Origin: Ajuga chamaepitys
Lineage: Eukaryota > Streptophyta > Magnoliopsida > Lamiales > Lamiaceae
Direction: 5' to 3'
Assembly: GCA_958295605.1 (NCBI GenBank)
Contig: OY282497.1
Location: 17,468,369 to 17,532,368, forward strand
DNA length: 64,000 nt
Positions 12,895 through 25,056 of this stretch are shown here, in pieces (the stretch's first letter is position 1; each line of letters starts with the position of its first letter). The notes under the pieces are model-generated. The model was not told where the DNA came from and did no database searches. It was given only the letters and a program-made list of their open reading frames with translations. A program made the position numbers and the translations under genes.

Positions 12895-14365
12895 ATTAAA
12901 TAGGCATTTGTTATACCCTTAATAAAGAAAAGACTATCTTTTTTAGACATTGAAAAAAGATATTTATTTATTGGATCCACCTCAAATATGACATTATTAT
13001 ATCAGGAAACATACATTTAATGTGGGCCAACCACCACAACCTTCACATCACATGTGATGTGCACCCTTATTCAGGGGTGTTCCCCAAGAATTTTGGCAGC
13101 TTATAAATGCTTCAAAATTCTTGTAAACAATTGATTTTAAGGCTATGTTTATTTATGAATTAATTTATTTTGAAAGCGGACGAACTAATTTAATTTTAAT
13201 ACTACCTTCATTTATTTTTAATTGTTCTTTTAGTATTGAATAAAGAAAATCAAGGCAGGAGAAAAATGGATTAGTATAACCTCATTTAAATTTTATCTCT
13301 AATATCAAATTCCTTAATTATCTTCCTCTTTCCTTTATCATGAGGGTAATATTTGGAAAAAATGTGGGAAAAAAAATTAAAAGAACAACTATTTAAAAAC
13401 AAAATACAAAATCTAAATGAACAACTAAAAACAAGGAGATAGTATTAGTTTTCATTTATTATTTAATATATTTTATCATTAATTAACAATTATTTAATAA
13501 TATCTTATAAATGTTGTTATATTTTAATAAAAGTTAAATTTAGAAATCATATACTTATAATTTTTGCGTCTTGATATATCAATTATTGCGACATATACTC
13601 TTTCTGTAATCCATTTTTTCATTTAAAAGCCAACCATATCTAAGGGGATACTTGTATTGGTATGGTGCCATCTGGATTGGACATGGCTCGTCCGCATTGT
13701 ATTTCACTTTACATCGGATGGTCCATCCCTCCACATCCACACCCTATTACCTACATCTCATTTTACAATTTCCAACCCACCTTTTACAATTTTCAACACA
13801 CCTTTTACAATTTCCAATACACATCCTACCTTATTATATCCTTAAACTAAAATACATTTTTGGATGTTCCATCCGTGAATGTGCTCCATCGAACGTGGCA
13901 CATGCCATTACATCACAAACCAAGTATTCCATTTTAGTATTGGTATTTCTTATCACAATTTACTTTTCATATCACTTTATTTCATCAGCCTTCGAGACTG
14001 ACGGCTTCTGTACCATTCATTTGAAAGAGTTCAACAAAGCATTGAATAAACGGCTTGTCTACAAATTTGTTCGCATTTGTAGACATCCCTTCTTCTGTGA
14101 TTATATTTTTTTTTGCGAATTTATAATTTTGTACGTAACTTTGGCGGAATAAATTGATGAATTAGGATTCTAAGATGTATAATTTATTTAAAAATTTAAA
14201 TTATGAGGGAATATAGTTAATTTTTCTACATAAATTATTTCGAAGAAAAGAAGATAAATAAAATAACATTTTAGTCTATTCACTAAAATGTGGTGTAGAG
14301 AGAGTTTTCTATGGTGCGAATAGAATTCCCCTGAACTTAAATATATGTTTATATTTGTTAAAATG
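12895..14365. other. Intergenic DNA with a short tandem repeat
   Basis: About 13760-13825 holds three tandem copies of a 21-22 bp unit (TTTTACAATTTCCAA...CACC). A 166-codon open frame across 13652-14152 is explained by this low-complexity repeat and shows no protein family, so I do not call a gene. Confidence 0.5.
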
Positions 14366-14896
14366 GTTAATTTCAGCAATCACACCAAACTATTAGCGTT
14401 TGTGCAAATAAATCACTAAATTTTTTTTGAGGCATCGATCCATATAAACTATACGGGATTTGACAGATAAATCACAAAACTTATTTTGCGATCATTTTTC
14501 GCTGGAATTTCGCATGTGACTTTCGCGTGATAAACTTTTAAGAGTCTTTTTTTGTCCAAATAGACGTTTTAGTAGGTAGAAGAGTCGCTCATTTGCAACA
14601 ATGAAAGTTCTAGATATTGGGGTAGAAACCGTTGGTGATTCAAACGAATTATTAGGGAGAAGAAAGATGTAAATAAATTTTACACTTTCGATATACTTAA
14701 AAAAAAAAAAAAAAAAACCCTTAAAAGCTTATCAAGCGCAAGTCACAGGCGGAATTCCAATGAAAAAAATATCGGAAAATAAGTTTGGTGGTTTATGTCA
14801 AACCCCGTATAACTTATATGTATCGATGTCACAAAAAAAGTTTAGTGGTTTACGTGCAAAAACGCTGATAGTTTAGTAAGGTTGCTGAAATTAGCT
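14366..14896. mobile_element. Non-autonomous DNA element with TIRs of about 180 bp (foldback/MULE-like)
   Basis: The arms 14366-14550 and about 14716-14896 are inverted, diverged copies of each other. The outer ends are GGTTAATTTCAGCAA and TTGCTGAAATTAGC, and both arms contain CATCGAT(C/A)CATATAA and TTTGACA...AAACTTATTTT. The centre carries a poly(A) run near 14700 and no reading frame. Long TIRs without a transposase suggest a MULE-type MITE. No clean target duplication was seen. Confidence 0.65.
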
Positions 14897-15708
14897 ATGC
14901 TCTAACTTCTTTTAAGTACAAATCTTAGGAAGGATGAAGTCGGTGATACTTAATCCCTAACCATTTATCAAAATTACTTCTCATGTTATACTCTAACTTA
15001 ATTAACGGGAAAAAATTAATAATAATAAGATCACACGCTATTATATATGTAAAGTAAACAATAATATTTCCTGTCCCCTAAGTTACCTATTTTGTTTTTC
15101 GACCGCTTTGTTTGGGTTTGTGAAATTTATCTGTTCACTTTTAAAATTCGATAATTTTGTCCGACGACCACCTACGGTTAGATCATTACAAAGAAAGCTA
15201 AAATTATTATATATTTACAAAAGTAATAAAATTATCGTATAAGTTACAAAAATTATATTAAAACCCCATTCACATTAAGGATTCGTTTAATTGGGGGATT
15301 TAGGAATAAGGAATGAGATTGAATGAAGACAATTTTTATTTATGTTGTTTGATACATAATGAATAAATTAATCAATATCATATTTTATTAATAATTCCTC
15401 TAATATTATTTCTTCGTATAATTGATCCCTCGTTTACCCACATTACTATTGTCATTAATAAATTGTAACATAGCAGTCCTAAATATCAGTGTGGGCCTCG
15501 GCAGTAGGTGGTTCTGAAAAAAAGGGGAGGGTGGGGTGAGGAGGGTTAAAAGTAGATGTAGAAGAGAAAGCAACATGAAGTTCAAAAATACGAGCGTAGG
15601 AAGTGTTTTTAGTAGTTTGTGCAAAAGTAAGGTTGACTAGTATTTTGTCCTCTAGAAATTCATTCTAGAGGATGCTACAAATTATAAAATTATATTATCT
15701 TACTATAT
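14897..15708. other. Intergenic DNA
   Basis: No gene is supported. A GGATTCGTTTAATTGGGGG stretch at about 15287 resembles one end of a Tourist/PIF-like MITE, but no matching right end was found. Confidence 0.4.
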
Positions 15709-15709
15709 A

Positions 15710-15924
15710 CTTCTTTTGTCCCATTTAAATTTGTATATTTTTCTTTTGAATTCGTTCTACTTAATTTTACACATTTTTAAAAAGAAAAAATTTCTCATAA
15801 GTTTCACCCTCAAAATCTCCATCCTCAATTTTCATTTTTGAAAGAATCAAAGATTCTCCAAAATCTATTTTTTCTTAACATCCGTGTCCGATCAATCTTG
15901 CAAAATTAGCTGGGACGGAGGGAG
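15710..15924. mobile_element. Stowaway-type MITE 2
   Basis: The left end is degenerate (CTTCTTTTGTCCC); the right end is GGGACGGAGGGAG and is flanked by TA. The internal core (CACCCTCAAAATCTCCA) matches the other copies. Confidence 0.82.
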
Positions 15925-16284
15925 TAATAAAATAGAATCATTTATTAAAAAAAGAAAAAATTAAACATATGAGATGTTTGGTTGGGGCTAGGGATGACTA
16001 GGACACTGTTGATTGGGGCAAATGGCTGGAATAGGTGGTTGGGATTGTAAAATGTTATGTTTATTTAGGTGATTGGGGTAGTGGTTGTAGTGTTAGATAT
16101 ATTAATTAATTGTTGTTGGTGATGTGAAGTGTGTAAGAGGTAGTTATTTATGATTAGTTTAATGATTAAAGTAGTATTGTGAATTGTGATTGAATGATTA
16201 TGCGTATGATTGTTGATAGGTGATGTTTAGTTGTTATTTATATTTGATAGTTTTTAATATTTAAATGTATATTGTATAATTAAT

Positions 16285-16968
16285 ATTAATGTGAGGGAAA
16301 ATAATTTTTGTGGTAATTAATTTATTAAATATATAAAAACGTGAGAAAAAATAATTTGACTTATTTTAAATGTTTTCAGTTTTTTTTTTTTAAATTTATT
16401 TTCATTGCTTTTCCAGAAAAATATTATTTATAATTGTTCTAATATTTACTAAATTTGAATTACTAGAATGTGTTCTTGAAATAAATTTTTACTTAATATT
16501 ATTTACTTTCTTGGAAAAAAATTAATGTGAGGGAAAATAATTTTTGTGGTAATTAATTTATTAAACATATAAAAACTTGTAGAAAAAAAAAATTAATTAT
16601 TTTAATTTTTTCCAAGTTTTTTTTTCGTATTTTTTTTTGAGGTAAAATTATTATTGATGTTTTTTCTAATATTTACTAAATTTGAATTACAAAAATGGGT
16701 TCTTGAAATAATTTTTTAATTAATATTATTTACTTTATTGGAAAAGATTAGTGTGATGGATAATAATCTTTGTGGTAATTAATTTATTAAATATTTCAAA
16801 ACGTGTAGAAAAAATGAAATGATTTATTTTAATTTTTTTTGGCTTTTTTTTTTTCGTATTACTTTTCGAAAGAGATATTATTTATGTCTAATATTTACTA
16901 AATTTAAATTCCAAGAATGGGTTCTTGAATTAAATTTTTAATTAATATTATTTACAAATTCGGAAAAG
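16285..16968. repeat. Three tandem copies of a repeat of about 230 bp
   Basis: Units start at about 16285, 16521 and 16747. Each opens with ATTA(A/G)TGTGA(G/T)GG and GTGGTAATTAATTTATTAAA, and ends with GGTTCTTGAA...TTAATATTATTTAC. They lie just inside the left end of the Harbinger element, the position of subterminal repeats in some DNA transposons. The role is unknown. Confidence 0.8.
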
Positions 16969-17499
16969 AAAGTACTTTATATTAGGGTACCATCGATTTC
17001 GCATTTAGAATATATCATAAATTCGATTACTTTATTATAAAAAAATTAAAAAAACTATTTAAATTGTAATAACTAATTATAACACTATACAAGAGTTATT
17101 TAACTAGCTTGTCCATTAAAGTTTGGATGATACCTAATATTATTTCGGTTATATTGGGGAGCCTCGCGAATATCAAGTTTTCCTCCTATGATGATATGTA
17201 ATAAATGTGAACAGTAAACACAATAATTAGTAAAAGAGCTCAACACTCAAACAAATTGATAATAGCAATTGTAGTCTTAATTCCGCGCTTAATATTGTCA
17301 AATGTTTCAACGTCAACCTCAAGAAAAAAGGAGTTCTTCAAATTGAGAGGGATATGTATGAAAGCCACTCGATTTAACATTTTGAGCCTGTATTATAGTT
17401 CGACACATGAACTACTCGTTCGCCAGTACCCAATTTTGTCTTTCCGTAGAGGTCAGAACCAGGAATACATCGGTGTTTGGAGGCATCTTCAGACGTCAA

Positions 17500-18083
17500 A
17501 TCGCCACTACCTTCAAGATTACCTCCACTCCGTGCATCGTCCGGACTACATTCACACAATGTAGGAAGTCTGGATCCATCACTAGGTGTTCCAAGGCTGT
17601 GAACATGTCTATGCACATATTGAAGCATGACTGGCCTTGATTAAGTATTTGACGACCATCGGGTCGGGCCTGCAGTCAGAAAAATCAGTGCATTTAGATA
17701 TAAGCGTTGAAGACAAAAGTTAATAGGTGTAAATAGAATACAAATTGCTTTTTTACCTGAACGATGTGATCCAGCACATCGCTACCTCCTACCACAGTCT
17801 CAAGATTTTGGTCCCAGCTCAATCCACTAAAATGTCTCACTTCGTATAGCAACTGCCATGCACGCCTAATCGATTTGAACTTGGTTTACATATGTCTTAG
17901 TCGGTAGACAAACGGCTCGGGAGTGAAGGCGTTTAAGCATGCCCCAACATTGATCAGTGCCTGATCACTAAAGTGTAGTCTAAGGGGAATCTCATCCACG
18001 AAGTCACAATACTGTATGTATAAGAACGTTGCCTCATTCTCCAACGTCCATGTAGCCCTGTCAGCAAGTCGTGGCCTATACAT
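17500..18083 (-). pseudogene. Myb/SANT-like DNA-binding protein relic B of the Harbinger element
   Basis: On the minus strand an ATG at 18083 opens a frame with WTLENEATFLYIQYCDF, a Myb/SANT-like helix. After a frame change near 17885 it continues as RRAWQLLYEVRHFSGLSWD and DVLDHIVQ, to a donor at 17757. A second exon starts at 17669 (ARPDGR) and soon loses frame. The pattern tryptophan-helix, spacer, GLSWD, acidic patch is that of plant Myb_DNA-bind_3-type proteins that accompany PIF nucleases. The frame breaks make it a pseudogene. Alternatively it is a remnant of a second, nested Harbinger copy. Confidence 0.6.
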
Positions 18084-18442
18084 ATTTTCTGAACACAGTA
18101 ATAACACCATTAACATAACCGAACGGACATTTGTTATGTACAAAAAGGACGAAGTAGTTATTAATTTTATGTACATATTAATGTCAACCATGTCAATTTA
18201 ACATTCGGATTAAAAGTTCGAACGTGTTGAGTAGGGACTAACGCAAGAAGGTAAATATACATATAAGCATTGAATGTCTGTTACGATTGGATAAAGCCAA
18301 ATAACTTAAAAACTTAACAAATAGTATCTGTTTCAACATAATATAAAATCAGGACACATTCTTAAAAGGTAAAAGGCTCCCCGCATGTCCCACTAATTAT
18401 AAGATTGTTTAACACAAAGTACCATACTACGAAGATAAATAA

Positions 18443-19868
18443 AATGACTTATTGGCCACCCACTAATTCCCTCCTTCGCATTCGCGATGGCATCACGTAG
18501 TCCTCCTTGGGCCACAACTGCTTGTTGAGTAGGGAGTCGCCTCTCGGAAAAGATAAGTGAGTTTGCCTCAAAATGCACAGGACCTCCTTGGAAAAGATCA
18601 TCAGGGTGTCCAGATAGCTTGATCCAATTATGCAAAGCACAGCAAGCCATGACAATCTTTTTTTGGTCCCTAATTTTGAAGCTTGACATACTGTGCCGAA
18701 GGATGGGAAATCAACTCTTGAGGATTCCAAATGCCCGCTCAACACAATTTTAGAGTTGCGAATGTCGATGGTTAAACAATTCTTTTGGATCAGATGGTTG
18801 GATTCCAGTATTGTTGAATTCAGGAAGATTATATCAAGTTCCCCTATACGGGGCTAGAAAATTGTCGTAATTAGTATACCCAGCGTCGACTAGGAAATAT
18901 CGACCTGCATTGAATATTTGATCAGGAGCTATAGCTGGGGGACGAATTTACGAAATTAAACCTTTTACATATTAATTTGTCATAAGTTTTTTCAGTTACC
19001 ATCGGGTGGATAAGTAAAGTAGTCATCATTCATCACTGCTTGCATTAGTACGCGGGCATCGTGTGCACAACCTTCCCAACCAGCACACACATACGTGAAC
19101 TTTATTTCAAAGTCAACAACAACAAGTATGTTTTGAACAGTTGTCCTCTTTCGTGAACAATACGCTGTCTGATCACTCGCCAGGACAAATGAGGGATAAC
19201 GGTACCATCAAGTGCTACAACACAATGCTGTGAATGAGGCTCTGACGTTAAAATGTAAAATTGCTAAATTGTAATTAATCAACATAGGAAACGTCTATAC
19301 AAATTACTAATTAGCCTAAAAGGTAACGTGGGTGTTCAGGGTTACCTCAAAGTACAGAAATACTTTTGTATCATTGAGTAACATTCAGGAAATCTTGTAA
19401 AGTCCGGCCCCACTATAAGTTCGGCCGCTAGTACTTGTAGTGCATTACGAACGCAGTGGAAGTGCATACTGATGGTGTGGGTCGAGTGCTGGATGCGTTC
19501 CTCAGTGTCACGCATACAGAGGTGCATACAAGCGGTTCGTATAAAAATAAGACAGACTCCGGACAGCTCAATCGGGTTCTGTGATCTTCCCAAATGAACC
19601 CACGATCTCGTAGCATATTCACTAACCCAAAAAAACATGGACGTGACATCCTTACATTATAATAGAACCTGGCACGGTTATCAGTCATAAGGATTTCAGC
19701 CATCCAATCCCTTCCCTGTAACGCGAAATTGTTCTTCGTACATGACCCAGTACGTTTGTGCGACACCAACAACACATTGTAGAAGTAATCGGCCATCAAA
19801 TCGTACTCTGCATTCATTTCTTCTCCGCTGTTCTCGAAATGCAGTTCGTCCTCAGAAGAACTAGTCAT
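18443..19868 (-). pseudogene. PIF/Harbinger nuclease (DDE transposase) relic
   Basis: The minus-strand frame starts at 19868 and carries the family's N-terminal block (LQGRDWMAEILM, FYYNVRMSRPCFFGLVNML). A frameshift near 19580 leads to QHSTHTISMHFHCVRNAL. Catalytic positions can still be recognised: D in ALDGT (about 19207), D in LVDAGY (about 18886) and E in VERAFG (about 18740). The typical IVMACCALHNWIK tail lies near 18610-18660. Several stops and frame changes lie between these blocks, so no active enzyme can be made. The DDE nuclease would cut and rejoin element ends together with the SANT partner. Confidence 0.85.
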
Positions 19869-20167
19869 GACGCCTACTAATTGAAGAATATTGATGTAAA
19901 TTTATCATCGCACCGAGCAAATTAGTACGTATAATTGGAATGCTAAACTCAATCAATGATGTAATAGTTCCAAATACAGGCAAATACATTAATGAACCAT
20001 AAATTATCGAATACTAGCATTATCCGTGAATGGGGGAATTGAAAAGATGTTACATCAATAATGCGACAAGTACAGACAATAGGAGCGAAGTCAAGAAAAG
20101 ACAATCTTAAAGTCAATGTGAACAGAAATACTGAAGACGGGGTCCTAAAACAATCAGCAAGACCCTA

Positions 20168-21108
20168 AACTAAACCGATCAGCCACGCTCGCTTAAGAGT
20201 CGGGGTGAAAGCCTGAAATAGCTGGCGCGTCATAAGATCACGAAGGGCGTCACAACCAACCAATTTCACTCGTTCTGGGAGGTCCATTTCGATCACCTCT
20301 TCAAAAACAGGGCCAGCTGCCTCAAGTTGGGTTGTTGGTTGACTAGCATCACGACGGCGCACGTATGTGTCCCAATTTTGGACAGAGGCAATCCTGGCAT
20401 CCCACTCGTCATTAGCGGTCGAACGACGATTCTTCTGACGACTCCCACCTTCACCACTACCATTAGCGCCGTCATTGAGAAAAGTGAACGTGTCATAGCT
20501 CCTACGCTGGCCTGAACTATTCGAGCCTCCACTCCTCCCAGCTAATCTGGCCCCTGATGAAAGGGCTTTTGAGCCAGTGGCCTGGCTGTTGTGCCACATA
20601 ACATGGCAAAGTTCATAATTGGGACAGCCATGGGTGATTAGTGTGCGGTAATCGGTTGCTTGCTACAAGTTTTATGAAAAGGGTTACTTAAAAGTCTTTG
20701 ATAAATAAAAAGGAATTTGGAACGATTATGTTAAGTGCGGTGGTAACATACTGGGTAAATAGCTTCCATGAAATCATCCGCGCCGGTAATAGTTTCGCGC
20801 GTTTCGTCCCAACCGGCGCCAGATATGTCCTTATTATCGTGAAGGATCCTATAAACACGCTTATAGTTCTTCAGTTTGCTCTACAGTTGATCGACTCGGT
20901 ACTCAGACATACCAACCTTATTTTCATTCAACCCATTACAAATCTTATTCAGTGAGGGGATCGAGAAGGTTTGCGTCATGTACCCTCCCAGGTGAAACTC
21001 GGCGTGACAGAGAGTGATGAATTGGTGCTTGGTCTAACGGGTCCAACTAGCTCGTTCCACAGTGGAATGAGTATGCCTCTGTCCACTACGTCCACCAGTT
21101 CTAGACAT
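20168..21108 (-). pseudogene. Myb/SANT-like DNA-binding protein relic A of the Harbinger element
   Basis: The minus strand opens at ATG 21108 (MSRTGGRSGQRH...RASWT) and continues KHQFITLCHAEFHLGGYMT and SKLKNYKRVYRILHDNKD, then GAGWDETRETITGADDFMEAIYP, to a donor near 20750. A second exon (about 20168-20665) gives ATDYRTLITHGCPNYELCHVMW, a serine/glycine-rich linker and a helical C-terminus. Two in-frame stops (after RASWT and after YRVDQL) break it. The arrangement is that of the Myb/SANT-like accessory protein needed for PIF/Harbinger transposition. Confidence 0.72.
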
Positions 21109-22640
21109 CTACGAAGGGAATCTTGCCGCTTATAATTCTAATAATTTATATAAATATTATTTACGTATGTCCTAGATCGACATGTGCACAACCCGCTATT
21201 TTTTTAGGAATCATTTCATTTAAATCAAACATACATTGTAGAGTAAACTAAATTACAAATCCCTTGGTTACCTAATTAATCAAAAGGTAAGACCCATTCA
21301 TTTTGGGAGTGCTAATGGTTACTTGGCAGTTCGCACAACTTTAATTTCGACCTACAATCCTAAAATTAGTACTATTGTTTACATTCTAAAAAAAGTACAA
21401 TAAATTGTTTGAAGTTATAAAAAAGTGCTAATATTGTCTTTATACCCATATCGCATATTGTTTTTTTAATCGTTTCCTTTTCAAAATTTAGTTGAGCAAA
21501 TATTTACCAGCTTAACCTTTGAGGCAATAAACTATATATGGTATATTAATTTACACGATCAAGATCCCTATACGATTGTAAACTAAAAATTTATTCATAA
21601 TTTTACCTCAAAGATGGGCATTTGTATGCTAATTTTGCATCATACTACTAAAATTATGAAGTAATTTCCAAGTACTCTTAAAATTTGTTCGTATGTGTTT
21701 TAATTGGAATATTTAATCAAGCCTGAAAGACATTTGCGACCATACTCATCGTATGCTATTTGGTCTATTTATGATTGTTCGCGGATCATCTCTTAGGTAA
21801 TTTGATTTCAGTGAAAAAATTAGTATTGTTTTTTTTTTCTTTTTCTTTTTTTGTAAAATCACTATTCTAGGTAGTTTAAAGTTAGAAAAAATAACTTACC
21901 TTTTTTTTAGTTCCTTTAAAATGTAGTATTTAATTATCTTCATAAATTGACAAATTTAAGTGAAAAATTTACTCCCACTAAATAGGTGTAGGCAAGTGCC
22001 ATGTAAAATTCTGGACTTAAGAATTTAATTCATATTTTGAATTTACTATACATTCATTTGTGTTTAGTTCCAATTTTGTGCCAAGACCAACCGAAAACCG
22101 ATCATAATTATTGTGCATTGAGTTCATTAAATTGCGTAATTTGCAAAATGTAAGTTGTACAGCCATAGCATAATTTAATTTGGATCCCGATTTTTAAATC
22201 CTTTCGATATTGTGTCATATTTAATTGTCAAAATATGAGTTGGCAACACCCTCCCAAGAATATCCTAAATTGTCCTTGCGATTTATGTATTCTATTTATA
22301 AGGTGTCAATGAATAACTAGTCTAGTAGTTTTTTTTTTTAATGGATTGAGATATATAAAAAAATTGTTATTAAATAAAATGGATAAAAACAAATAACTTA
22401 AATTGTATTCATTGAAGGGATATTTTAAATGGACATTATTAAATTCAATATAAAAAACTTTTAAAAATTGAAGTACTACACAAAAAATTAAAGATGTGCA
22501 ACCACCAAAAAATTTACAATATACAAAATGGCCCTTAGATCTAAATGGCATAAAAAAAAACAGCCCGTCTAAGACAAAAAAAAAGGAGTAAAATTTCTAT
22601 CCAAGCCTTGAATGTTTTTTTTTTTTTTCCCTAACTTAGG
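21109..22640. other. AT-rich DNA with no recognised feature
   Basis: No conserved reading frame, LTR or TIR pair was recognised. The missing right end of the Harbinger element may lie here. Confidence 0.5.
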
Positions 22641-24085
22641 ATTATGTTGGACTACTCGTTTTTTCTTTGTAACAATTAATTAGCTACAAAGATTAATAAA
22701 GAGCAACGCATTCGTTGTTAGACTCCACGATACGCAATCTTACAACATCAATTACAGGCAAATAACTAGACTTACGCCAATAGATCAGTATGAATCACAA
22801 ATTACATCCCAAATAACCATCATAACAGACCATCAAATAACAACAGGAATATCAGCAAGGCAAAAGACAACATATTACACACATTAGACTTGAAGACTTA
22901 GCTGTGGAGCCTGTGAGTGTTAACCGAACACAATAAATAAATGTCTAATCCTAAGTTAAAACATAACAAATGGACGGGCCTCGGGAAACAGTTTTACTCT
23001 GTACACTCACGGGGTGTAAGAATCCCATTTATGGTGGACCACTAGTTATGCTTTTACTAATAATGCACCAACGACCATAATCGAACAAATTAACAAGAAA
23101 ACACACCGGTTTTAAGTGCCTTTGAAAGGCCATATATTCCAGAAAAACACCAGAATCCACATATTTAAGACAATACCCAGAAAACCACAAGTGACCAAAA
23201 TAAACATGCATCTGCAACAGCTACCTAATAAAAACAGCAAATCACATAAAACAACATCTTCAAAAATAGACATGCATCTTCAAACAAAGGCACAACATTT
23301 CACAAAAAAAAAAAGGGGAAAATATTCAGAACTCTGGGCACCTTATTTCGGGAAAGGGGAGAGTCTTCGGAACTGGAGTCCGATTTAAGCAAAACACAAC
23401 AAAAGGAGGTACAATCCTTCCTCTTCCTAATTCGGAGCGAGTATGGCCAAACTAAGGGGACTGTGCATAGTTTATGCAAAGTGTGGGGTGGGATCGTTTT
23501 TTTCTTTCTTTTCCGGAGATTGTATAAATTATAAGCAAATGAAGATTCAACATCCGACATGCTTTTATATCTACAAAACTAATACAGGAAACCTTAATGC
23601 TAGCAGCTAAGAAATTACAATACACAACAGTACAATTTAAATAGAGACACAGAGCTAGTCAATCTGAAAATCAATGACCAAGGCGAAATAGTAAAAGAAG
23701 CAGAGAATCTCTGCAAATGCAGAAATTAACCAGCAAAGCATAAACAAAGCATTCAAGATCAGAGAGTGGGTTGGTCAAGATAGCCGTTGGGTCCTTAAAT
23801 TTCCCCCAAAAAGGTCTGGAGGACCCATCTATTGATCTACTGATTTCACAACACAATAACAGAAGATCTGAGCTCGATTTTGTGTTGTGAATATTATGAG
23901 CGCAGATCTTAAACACAGAAGAGAGAGAGGAAAAAATCAGAGGTGAAACGGTGGAGAGGAAGGGGCAGTCACATCCCCTTTCTCTCTCATCATGTGAGTA
24001 AAGTGAGTGGGACTGTGGGAGTGTAAGAAGCAGCGGCTGAAATAAGAGGGGGGGGGAGGGGGGAAGGGGGGTAGGCTTTTATGTC
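22640..24085 (-). other. Possible transcribed region of unknown product
   Basis: Downstream (minus strand) of a promoter-like block lies a C/T-rich leader (about 23930-24080). It is followed by stretches of higher GC (23330-23560, 23660-23900) between T-rich, intron-like segments. Short open frames exist, for example 23300-23560 beginning MSDVESSFAYNLYNLRKRK and 23671-23916, but none matches a family I know. It may be a gene with small exons or a non-coding RNA. The sequence shows composition and promoter motifs only; transcription is inference. Confidence 0.3.
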
Positions 24086-24175
24086 CCCCCAAACCCTAAA
24101 CAGTGGACGACTTCCCACAACAGGCCAACTAAACATTTGGTTGGGTTAGCCCAATCGATTTTGCATTGGGCCAAA
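24085..24175 (-). promoter_or_regulatory. Telo-box plus site II (TGGGCC) promoter module
   Basis: A telo-box (AAACCCTAA, 24090-24100) sits within 80 bp of TGGGCC (near 24168) and TGGGCT (near 24147, minus strand). In plants this pairing is characteristic of promoters for ribosomal proteins, snoRNAs and other growth genes. The CT-rich leader lies on the 22.6-24.1 kb side, so the likely direction is minus. Confidence 0.4.
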
Positions 24176-24199
24176 CACAACCAAACATAGCCATATTTT

Positions 24200-25056
24200 C
24201 TTGTTCATTTTAAAAAAAAATAGTAAGAGTAGATTTAAAAATAAATAAAAAAATGTAAGAGACCTATGTACAAATGATAGAGATTTGAATATATATGGTA
24301 AATCTTTCAAAATTAGTTCTAAATTTAAATTTTGTTGGCATTTTATGACATTTGATTTGACATCTAAATTGCATATTATAAAATAGATTATATTAAAAAA
24401 ATTCAATTGTTTGTCGATTATTTAGGTTAGCTTTGTTTATGTAATATGAGTTGAATCATTTGATGGGTCTAACTTACAAAAAAAAAAAAAAAAAATATTA
24501 AGAATTTTTTTTTATAAATACTAATTAACTATTTTTTAAAAATATTCGCTATTTTTTATTTAATAAACCTTTTTATTTTATTTTATGAACAAATCCATAT
24601 ATATTTTCTTCTTAAAATATTAAAACTGTTTAAAAATAGTAAAAACTAACTATTTCTCACAAATGCTTTGATTTTTCCACATCCTAATGGCACTAATATT
24701 TTTTTGATTCATTTCTTTTATTTGCATTATATAAAAAGAACTCATCTATTTTAATATTTAATTCGATACAGATATTGAATATTTTGATCTAATATATTAA
24801 ATATAAAATAAACAATTGTTTGTTGGTCGATTATTGTGCTTAGATTTAAATAGGTATTGTGAGTTGAACTATTTGCATTGGAGATGAGTATAAATTAAAT
24901 AATAATTATCAATGAAATTGAAAGTTTTTAGATAATTTAATATTCTTTTATTTAACAAAAAATAAGTTATTTAAATGTTTTGTTCGATTATTCAATTTTT
25001 CTTTTTCTTATAAATAATATATTTCAAACCGTGCATCGCACGATGGGAAATTCTAG
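24200..25056 (+). mobile_element. Helitron-like 3' end (5' end not located)
   Basis: A hairpin CGTGC-ATC-GCACG (25030-25042) followed by 10 bases, then CTAG (25053-25056) and T, is the textbook Helitron terminus. The body upstream is AT-rich without genes. A clear 5' TC end was not found, so the left coordinate is arbitrary. Confidence 0.5.

Larger units (their letters stand above)
15971..21108 (-). mobile_element. Decayed PIF/Harbinger DNA transposon (right end not found)
   Basis: The left end near 15971 (GAGATGTTTGGTTGGGG), and the roughly 270 bp after it, match the MITE at 26214-26528. Inward lie a three-copy tandem repeat, a SANT-like relic, a Harbinger nuclease relic and a second SANT-like relic, all on the minus strand. 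Nuclease plus Myb/SANT protein is the standard two-gene set of this superfamily; the second SANT-like gene is unusual. Every gene is broken, so the element is non-functional. The right terminus must lie beyond 21108, but no inverted copy of the left end was recognised. Confidence 0.7.

Noticed and set aside
13652..14152. 166-codon plus-strand ORF
   Set aside because: Contains a 21-22 bp tandem repeat and otherwise unpatterned sequence; no family resemblance.
23960..24010. C/D snoRNA on the minus strand (ATGATGA followed by CTGA)
   Set aside because: Boxes occur, but no terminal stem or convincing guide region was seen.
24165..24195. Candidate right end of the Harbinger element (AACCAAACATAGCC)
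   Set aside because: It would require the element to span the separate promoter-like unit at 22.6-24.1 kb, and the match to the left end is short.
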